Positions 13,639 through 13,847 of a DNA stretch of 13,847 bases are shown one piece after another. Each line of letters starts with the position of its first letter. Positions within the stretch are counted from its first letter, which is position 1. Under the pieces are notes generated by a model, which saw only the letters and a list, made by a program, of their open reading frames with translations, was not told the DNA's origin and ran no database searches. The stretch is from Nostoc sp. GT001 (GTDB lineage Bacteria; Cyanobacteriota; Cyanobacteriia; Cyanobacteriales; Nostocaceae), in contig NZ_JAUDRJ010000003.1 in assembly GCF_030382115.1 (NCBI RefSeq), positions 411,008-424,854 of the forward strand. The letters are read 5' to 3'. The position numbers and the translations under genes were made by a program.

Positions 13639-13847
13639 ATGACAGACCAAAAAACCCAAGGACAAAGACTCGAAGACCTCATGACCAAGATAGATACCGA
13701 GATGCAGCGCCTGGGCTGGACGGTAGAACAAGGTCGAGAGCATTTGATTAAATATTACGGAAAGCGATCGCGCCTCCTGTTGACCGAAGAGGAGCTAGAC
13801 AACTTTCTGCTTTACTTGCAACTTACCGATTCCCCAACACCCAATAA
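13639..13847 (+). CDS. Small helical protein, cut by window end
   Basis: At least 69 residues are open from ATG 13639 to the end of the window. The sequence (EDLMTKIDTEMQRLGWTVEQ, GREHLIKYYGKRSRLLLT, EEELDNFLLYLQ) is a compact three-helix unit. Similar units with GKRSR and LTxEEL are found at the ends of cyanobacterial phage-type proteins. The gene may stop just beyond the window. The ATG lies in an ACCAATGCCCAATGAC context without a ribosome site, giving MTD. Confidence 0.65.
   Translation, partial: MTDQKTQGQRLEDLMTKIDTEMQRLGWTVEQGREHLIKYYGKRSRLLLTEEELDNFLLYLQLTDSPTPN

Larger units (their letters stand above)
6822..13847. mobile_element. Integrative element at tRNA-Phe (left end; right end beyond window)
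   Basis: A tyrosine recombinase lies 63 bases after tRNA-Phe, pointing toward it, which is the classical layout of tRNA-integrated islands. Beyond it come only small or mobile-element-type genes, mostly minus strand and tightly packed, with a membrane ATPase and repeat-rich control regions. No second copy of the tRNA 3' end was seen in the window, so the far attachment site must lie to the right if the element is complete. Integrative conjugative or mobilizable element, phage satellite and decaying prophage all remain possible. Confidence 0.7.

Noticed and set aside
13316..13639. Minus-strand ORF of 107 residues
   Set aside because: It is antisense to the 75-residue gene, which has a ribosome site and a plausible fold.
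6822..13847. Second attachment site copying the tRNA-Phe 3' end
   Set aside because: No repeat of the T-arm/acceptor sequence was found to the right within the window.

Overview
The window is from a filamentous, probably heterocyst-forming cyanobacterium (Nostocales-like). Three things suggest this: many copies of the HIP1 octamer GCGATCGC, several short heptanucleotide tandem repeats (STRR type), and gene families typical of Nostoc-like genomes (pentapeptide/TPR protein, SLH-OprB porin, ZnuABC). No genus can be fixed from sequence reading alone.

Left part, about 1-6821, looks like ordinary chromosome. A secreted pentapeptide-repeat/TPR protein (178-948) and a TenA-family thiamin salvage enzyme (968-1597) run rightward and meet a leftward SLH/OprB porin gene at a bidirectional terminator (1715-1741). 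The porin gene carries a one-base frameshift exactly at its signal-peptide junction. It diverges from a zinc-uptake operon, znuA-znuC-znuB (3699-6674), and the spacer between them holds a good Zur/Fur-type operator (3598-3618). znuC is also frameshifted, at a run of seven A. znuA and znuC are separated by an array of 31-bp tandem repeats. A tRNA-Phe(GAA) gene (6749-6821) closes this part.

Right part, from tRNA-Phe to the window end, looks like an integrative element with only its left end inside the window. A tyrosine recombinase lies immediately beside the tRNA, is transcribed toward it, and is coupled to a double zinc-ribbon protein and a small hypothetical. Further right are almost only small, tightly packed minus-strand genes. 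The centrepiece (9091-10998) is an overlapping set: two small soluble proteins, a 36-residue single-span membrane peptide that is easily missed, a 120-residue multi-span protein and a membrane-anchored FtsK/VirD4-like ATPase. This could be a DNA-transfer coupling module or a phage-like extrusion module. Between the ATPase part and the integrase part is a non-coding-looking block with nested palindromes and a cluster of TGTAG(A/G)C motifs, which could be an origin or operator.

The minus-strand genes of the element probably start near 12200-12400, where an inverted repeat of ACGTGCA sits between divergent directions. To its right are a decayed small gene, a small helical ORF with a clear terminator, about 540 bp without genes, and two short plus-strand genes, the last cut by the window end. 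The second attachment site was not found in the window, so the element continues to the right.
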